From: Achatina immaculata
Lineage: Eukaryota; Mollusca; Gastropoda; Stylommatophora; Achatinidae
NCBI GenBank assembly: GCA_009760885.1
Contig: CM019696.1
Span: forward strand, 44,539,358 to 44,603,357
Reading direction: 5' to 3'
DNA length: 64,000 nt
Every line of letters starts with the position of its first letter. Positions within the stretch are counted from its first letter, which is position 1. The notes under the pieces were generated by a model. It had not been told where the DNA came from. It searched no databases and worked only from the letters and a program-made list of their open reading frames with translations. Below, one piece after another: positions 60,501-64,000 of the stretch. Position numbers and translations under genes: made by a program.

Positions 60501-61127
60501 TACTCTTTCTTCTAGAGTAAAGAGATCAGACTTGTTTATTCTTTCTTCTAGAGTAAAGAGATCAGACTTGTTCACTATTTCTTCTAGAGTAAAGAGACCA
60601 GACTTGCTTACTCTTTCTTCTAGAGTAAAGAGATCAGACTTGTTCATTCTTTCTTCTCTAGTAAAAAGACCAGACCTGTTCACTCTTTCTTCTCTAGTAA
60701 AGAGACCAGACCTGTTCACTCTTTCTTCCCTAGTAAAGAGACCAGACTTGTTCATTCTTTCTTCTCTAGTAAAGAGATCAGACTTGTTCACTCTTTCTTC
60801 TCTAGTAAAAAGACCAGACTTGTTCACTCTTTCTTCTCTAGTAAAGAGACCAGACTTGTTCACTCTTTCTTCTCTAGTAAAGAGACCAGACTTGTTCACA
60901 CTTTCTTCTCTAGTAAAGAGACCAGACTTGTTCACGAATGAATTGTTTTAACTGGTTTTGTTTGTCCCACTCCAGCTCCCCCAAAATGCAGAACCTGGCC
61001 AAAGCTTTATCACCCTGTGATCTACGCTTCGGTGGCACAGCAGTCAGATTTCTCAACTTTCTACCCAACAATTCCTCACCTCCGGCACCTGAGGGTACAG
61101 GAGTTGTAAAATTCTTTAACTTGACAG
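49656..61127 (+). CDS. Heparanase-like (GH79) gene, exons 1-2, 3' partial
   Basis: Whole-gene entry with exons 49656-49834 and 60976-61127. The split codon AG|C restores Ser, and the protein runs ..NWYGFNF-S-SPKMQNLAKALSPCDLRFGGT. This closely matches the N-terminal region of animal heparanase (FLSVTID.., [21 protein letters not shown]). Heparanase is a secreted or lysosomal endo-beta-glucuronidase that cuts heparan sulfate chains. The gene starts with a signal peptide as expected. Exon 2 ends in phase 1 at a donor (gtgagt), so coding continues beyond 64000, and the two catalytic glutamates are not in the window. The 11.1-kb first intron is filled with a Gypsy element and minisatellites. HPSE and HPSE2-type homologues cannot be separated from 110 residues. 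Confidence 0.9.
50040..50295 (+). repeat. About 35-bp degenerate minisatellite, about 7 copies
   Basis: The unit contains tctaggaaagtatcaaaccc and ccattgttgtaaa. Confidence 0.9.
50296..51204 (+). other. Heparanase-like intron 1, part
   Basis: No gene. A degenerate roughly 39-bp repeat (gctaacgcactgaatcatcc, acatatctccc) occurs about 6 times at 50820-51060 with a C tract at 51011-51026. Confidence 0.6.
51222..51340 (-). mobile_element. LINE A 3' end inside (TA)n
   Basis: The attcattcattcatt tail and acatgtcccttgcggaactg are flanked on both sides by (TA)n (51205-51221 and 51340-51382). Confidence 0.88.
51340..51382. repeat. (TA)n microsatellite
   Basis: About 20 TA units. Confidence 0.97.
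51528..51568. repeat. (CT)n microsatellite
   Basis: About 20 CT units. Confidence 0.97.
51569..52430 (+). other. Heparanase-like intron 1, no feature recognised
   Basis: T-rich unique sequence; open frames here have no recognisable domain. Confidence 0.4.
52440..52935 (+). repeat. 26-bp minisatellite, about 19 copies
   Basis: The unit is cctgagaagtgtatgttcga plus atgtta. It runs directly into the 3' end of the Gypsy integrase frame. Confidence 0.97.
53065..53255 (-). repeat. 45-bp in-frame tandem expansion in Gypsy integrase
   Basis: Four copies of a unit containing aggtacctgtcccagctcgt (15 residues, KLVNKDLTSWDRYLS-like). Confidence 0.95.
54849..55103 (+). mobile_element. LINE A 3' fragment nested in the Gypsy element
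   Basis: It encodes GHIKRHDNLEKTALEGYIMG, RKRGRPRRRWLQDIVDDLEM and the LINE A end, then tgaatgaatgaatg. The flanking direct repeat ATGTCCCAGGTA (54849-54860 and 55092-55103) is a 12-bp target-site duplication. It interrupts the Gypsy RT/RNase H junction. Confidence 0.93.
55590..55752 (-). repeat. 39-bp in-frame tandem expansion in Gypsy RT
   Basis: Four copies of a unit containing tcaatgatgttcgcttccag (13 residues, AIAEMLEANIIEK), just N-terminal to the first RT block. Confidence 0.95.
56120..56392 (+). repeat. 31-bp minisatellite, about 8 copies
   Basis: The unit contains cacgtagcaacgtatccacg and aactccacgca. It abuts the 5' end of the recognisable Gypsy pol. Confidence 0.96.
56498..58655 (+). 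repeat. 39/21-bp minisatellite, about 2.2 kb
   Basis: The main unit contains actgttttaaccaagaagga and aaagactgacattatccat. A short variant lacks the middle (actgttttaaccataatcca). Confidence 0.96.
58656..58797 (+). repeat. 35-bp minisatellite, 4 copies
   Basis: It shares actgttttaacca with the preceding array, followed by aagacaacatgaaaatattc. Confidence 0.95.
58833..58945 (+). repeat. About 20-bp tandem repeat, 5 copies
   Basis: The unit is tgtctacatgtctgatattg. Confidence 0.85.
59000..60935 (+). repeat. 36-bp minisatellite, about 53 copies, ending 40 bp before heparanase exon 2
   Basis: The unit contains gttcactctttcttctagag and taaagagatcagactt. A 719-bp stretch is present twice (see next entry). 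Confidence 0.96.
59275..60715 (+). repeat. 719-bp direct duplication within the 36-bp array
   Basis: 59281-59999 and 60000-60718 carry the same order of rare variants (for example gtcacgctttcttctagagt and gtagaaataagacc-type copies) at a constant 719-bp offset. Confidence 0.93.
60946..60975 (+). promoter_or_regulatory. Branchpoint-like and 3' splice site of heparanase exon 2
   Basis: ttttaac at 60946-60952, then ttttgtttgtcccactccag ending at 60975. Confidence 0.6.
60976..61127 (+). CDS. Heparanase-like exon 2: SPKMQNLAKALSP..RFGGT
   Basis: This 152-bp exon follows the acceptor gtttgtcccactccag, with a branchpoint-like ttttaac at 60946-60952 (A about 24 nt from the AG). It encodes SPKMQNLAKALSPCDLRFGG and T, then a loop with an NNSS sequon, ending ..GVVKFFNLTG (a second sequon, NLT). 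RFGGT is a hallmark of heparanase. Its donor is gtgagt. Confidence 0.9.
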
Positions 61128-61424
61128 GTGAGTTACGTTCATTTTCATGACGTATTGCTTGCGGTAGTATTGTCATGAGATACCGAAACTTAAAGGTCAA
61201 AGGTAAAATTCCCGTTTCCTTGACCTTAAGACATATTCTGGAATACGGTGATAGAGCCAGATTTACTATGTCTTCCCCACATGAAAGTGTGTGTGGTCAG
61301 TATCACGTCTGGCCGCTTTACCTTCTCCATAAATTGTAAAGAAACAGTTTCCAGTATAAACAAACAGTAGAAGGTAGAGGACATAGTTTTCTATATAAAG
61401 CTGCAATAAAGACACCGGATAAAG
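61128..61424 (+). other. Heparanase-like intron 2, start
   Basis: Unique sequence between the exon 2 donor and the 39-bp array; no feature recognised. Confidence 0.5.
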
Positions 61425-63685
61425 TTTACAATACAATAAAATAAGAGTGGTAAAGTTTCCTATACAACCTTACAATAAAACAAGAGTGGTAAAGTTTCCT
61501 GTACAACCTTACAATAAAACAAGAGTGGTAAAGTTTCCTGTACAACCTAACAATAAAACATCAGCGGTAAAGTTTCCTGTACAACCTAACAATAAAACAT
61601 CAGTGGTAAAGTTTCCTGTACAACCTTACAATAAAACATCAGTGGTAAAGTTTCCTGTACAACCTTACAATAAAACATCAGCGGTAAAGTTTCCTGTACA
61701 ACCTAACAATAAAACATCAGTGGTAAAGTTTCCTGTACAACCTTACAATAAAACATCAGCGGTAAAGTTTCCTGTACAACCTTACAATAAAACAAGAGCG
61801 GTAAAGTTTCCTGTACAACCTTACAATAAAACAAGAGCGGTAAAGTTTCCTGTACAACCTTACAATAAAACAAGAGCGGTAAAGTTTCCTGTACAACCTT
61901 ACAATAAAACAAGAGCGGTAAAGTTTCCTGTACAACCTTACAATAAAACATCAGCGGTAAAGTTTCCTGTACAACCTTACAATAAAACAAGAGCGGTAAA
62001 GTTTCCTGTACAACCTTACAATAAAACAAGAGTGGTAAAGTTTCCTGTACAACCTTACAATAAAACATCAGCGGTAAAGTTTCCTGTACAACCTTACAAT
62101 AAAACAAGAGCGGTAAAGTTTCCTGTACAACCTTACAATAAAACAAGAGCGGTAAAGTTCCTGTACAACCTTACAATAAAACAAGAGCGGTAAAGTTTCC
62201 TGTACAACCTTACAATAAAACAAGAGCGGTAAAGTTTCCTGTACAACCTTACAATAAAACAAGAGCGGTAAAGTTTCCTATACAACCTTACAATAAAACA
62301 AGAGTGGTAAAGTTTCCTGTACAACCTTACAATAAAACAAGAGTGGTAAAGTTTCCTGTACAACCTTACAATAAAACAAGAGTGGTAAAGTTTCCTATAC
62401 AACCTTACAATAAAACAAGAGTGGTAAAGTTTCCTGTACAACCTTACAATAAAACAAGAGTGGTAAAGTTTCCTATACAACCTTACAATAAAACAAGAGT
62501 GGTAAAGTTTCCTGTACAACCTTACAATAAAACAAGAGCGGTAAAGTTTCCTGTACAACCTTACAATAAAACATCAGCGGTAAAGTTTCCTGTACAACCT
62601 TACAATAAAACATCAGCGGTAAAGTTTCCTATACAACCTAACAATAAAAAACCAGGGGTAAAGTTTCCTTTTCAACCTTACAATAAAACATCAGCGGTAA
62701 AGTTTCCTGTACAACCTAACAATAAAACATCAGTGGTAAAGTTTCCTGTACAACCTTACAATAAAACATCAGCGGTAAAGTTTCCTGTACAACCTTACAA
62801 TAAAACAAGAGCGGTAAAGTTTCCTGTACAACCTTACAATAAAACAAGAGCGGTAAAGTTTCCTGTACAACCTTACAATAAAACAAGAGCGGTAAAGTTT
62901 CCTGTACAACCTTACAATAAAACAAGAGCGGTAAAGTTTCCTGTACAACCTTACAATAAAACATCAGCGGTAAAGTTTCCTGTACAACCTTACAATAAAA
63001 CAAGAGCGGTAAAGTTTCCTGTACAACCTAACAATAAAACATCAGTGGTAAAGTTTCCTGTACAACCTTACAATAAAACATCAGCGGTAAAGTTTCCTGT
63101 ACAACCTTACAATAAAACAAGAGCGGTAAAGTTTCCTGTACAACCTTACAATAAAACAAGAGCGGTAAAGTTTCCTGTACAACCTTACAATAAAACAAGA
63201 GCGGTAAAGTTTCCTGTACAACCTTACAATAAAACAAGAGCGGTAAAGTTTCCTGTACAACCTTACAATAAAACAAGAGCGGTAAAGTTTCCTATACAAC
63301 CTTACAATAAAACAAGAGTGGTAAAGTTTCCTGTACAACCTTACAATAAAACAAGAGTGGTAAAGTTTCCTGTACAACCTTACAATAAAACAAGAGTGGT
63401 AAAGTTTCCTATACAACCTTACAATAAAACAAGAGTGGTAAAGTTTCCTGTACAACCTTACAATAAAACAAGAGTGGTAAAGTTTCCTATACAACCTTAC
63501 AATAAAACAAGAGTGGTAAAGTTTCCTGTACAACCTTACAATAAAACAAGAGCGGTAAAGTTTCCTGTACAACCTTACAATAAAACATCAGCGGTAAAGT
63601 TTCCTGTACAACCTTACAATAAAACATCAGCGGTAAAGTTTCCTATACAACCTAACAATAAAAAACCAGGGGTAAAGTTTCCTTT
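61425..63685 (+). repeat. 39-bp minisatellite, about 57 copies, with AATAAA in each unit
   Basis: The unit contains taaagtttcctgtacaacct and tacaataaaacaagagcgg. A 1,014-bp (26-unit) higher-order period is visible: the variant acaataaaaaaccaggggta at 62641 recurs at 63655. One 1-bp deletion at about 62158 breaks the phase. Confidence 0.97.
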
Positions 63686-63785
63686 TCATTCATTTACATG
63701 TCTCCTGCGGAACTTTGCTTCCCTAACAGCACTCCTGTAGGACTCTAGGTTGTGAGCAAGATGGCCTCCTTCTGCTGCATCCATT
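63686..63785 (-). mobile_element. LINE A 3' end at array border
   Basis: cattcatttacatgtctcct and gcggaactttgcttccctaa match the reverse complement of the LINE A 3' end. It sits directly at the end of the 39-bp array. Confidence 0.85.
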
Positions 63786-63939
63786 TTTGGGGCCACAAGT
63801 CAAAGGGAAATTTGTAAACAAAAATAAAGGGTAGTCTGCTCTTTGGACGTGGTATTAGAAAACGGGTAGCAGTTTAATGTAACGTTGCTGTAAAAGGTAG
63901 ATTATGTACTACAACTAATATTCGCACGAGTTTAGAAGA

Positions 63940-64000
63940 GATTTATCTTATATCTTATATCCTTCCCGGGCCGTTAAACGTCACATAGGGCTCGCAAAGT
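63940..64000 (-). mobile_element. LINE B 3' end, runs off the window
   Basis: atcttatatccttcccgggc and cgttaaacgtcacatagggc match the LINE B tail. The body lies beyond 64000. Confidence 0.8.

Noticed and set aside
62304..63740. 478-residue open frame of 13-residue repeats (VKFPVQPYNKTRA-like)
   Set aside because: It is the 39-bp minisatellite read in one frame and runs into a LINE fragment. The period is a multiple of 3, so frames stay open on both strands without selection.

Overview
The window is eukaryotic and almost certainly metazoan. It has AT-rich sequence, GT-AG introns with matching phases, parts of two animal genes on the plus strand, several RTE-like LINE families, a Ty3/Gypsy-like element, a Tc1-like element, tRNA-derived SINE sequence and very many minisatellites. 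The gene content and repeat style suggest a lophotrochozoan, possibly a gastropod mollusc. That is an inference and the species cannot be fixed from the sequence alone.

Gene 1 (166-22831, plus) is the 3' part of an actin filament-associated protein 1 (AFAP1)-like gene. Eight exons join with consistent phases into 982 codons plus a TAA stop. They encode a linker, a PH domain split over exons 4 and 5, a long Ser/Thr-rich linker (exon 6), a short charged predicted coiled coil and a Lys/Arg-rich tail. The 5' end, with the expected first PH domain, lies outside the window. Gene 2 (49656 to beyond 64000, plus) is the 5' part of a heparanase-like (GH79) gene. Exon 1 encodes a signal peptide and the start of the mature protein. 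Exon 2 lies 11.1 kb downstream and carries the RFGGT motif. The catalytic glutamates lie further downstream, outside the window.

Between and inside the genes, about one third of the window (about 21 kb by summing the arrays listed) is tandem repeat. More than 35 independent arrays are present, each with its own unit (mostly 9-60 bp) apparently amplified from local sequence. Some are nested in larger duplications: 1.71 kb at 32.7-36.1 kb, about 755 bp at 36.5-38.0 kb, 719 bp at 59.3-60.7 kb and 1,014 bp at 62.3-63.7 kb. The mobile elements are decayed. LINE A ends in a TGAATGAA-type tail, LINE B in GGATATAAGAT and LINE C in GATGATGAT. A Gypsy pol (minus, about 52.9-56.1 kb) has a LINE A fragment nested in it with a 12-bp target duplication. 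A Tc1-like element sits in AFAP1-like intron 5.

The best candidates for a second look are places where tandem amplification touches gene signals. AFAP1-like intron 3 consists almost entirely of tandem copies of its own 3' splice-site region. Heparanase exon 2 is preceded by about 50 tandem polypyrimidine-AG motifs and followed by more than 50 tandem sense AATAAA hexamers. I found no new protein-coding system. The long open frames inside the arrays are products of unit lengths divisible by three.
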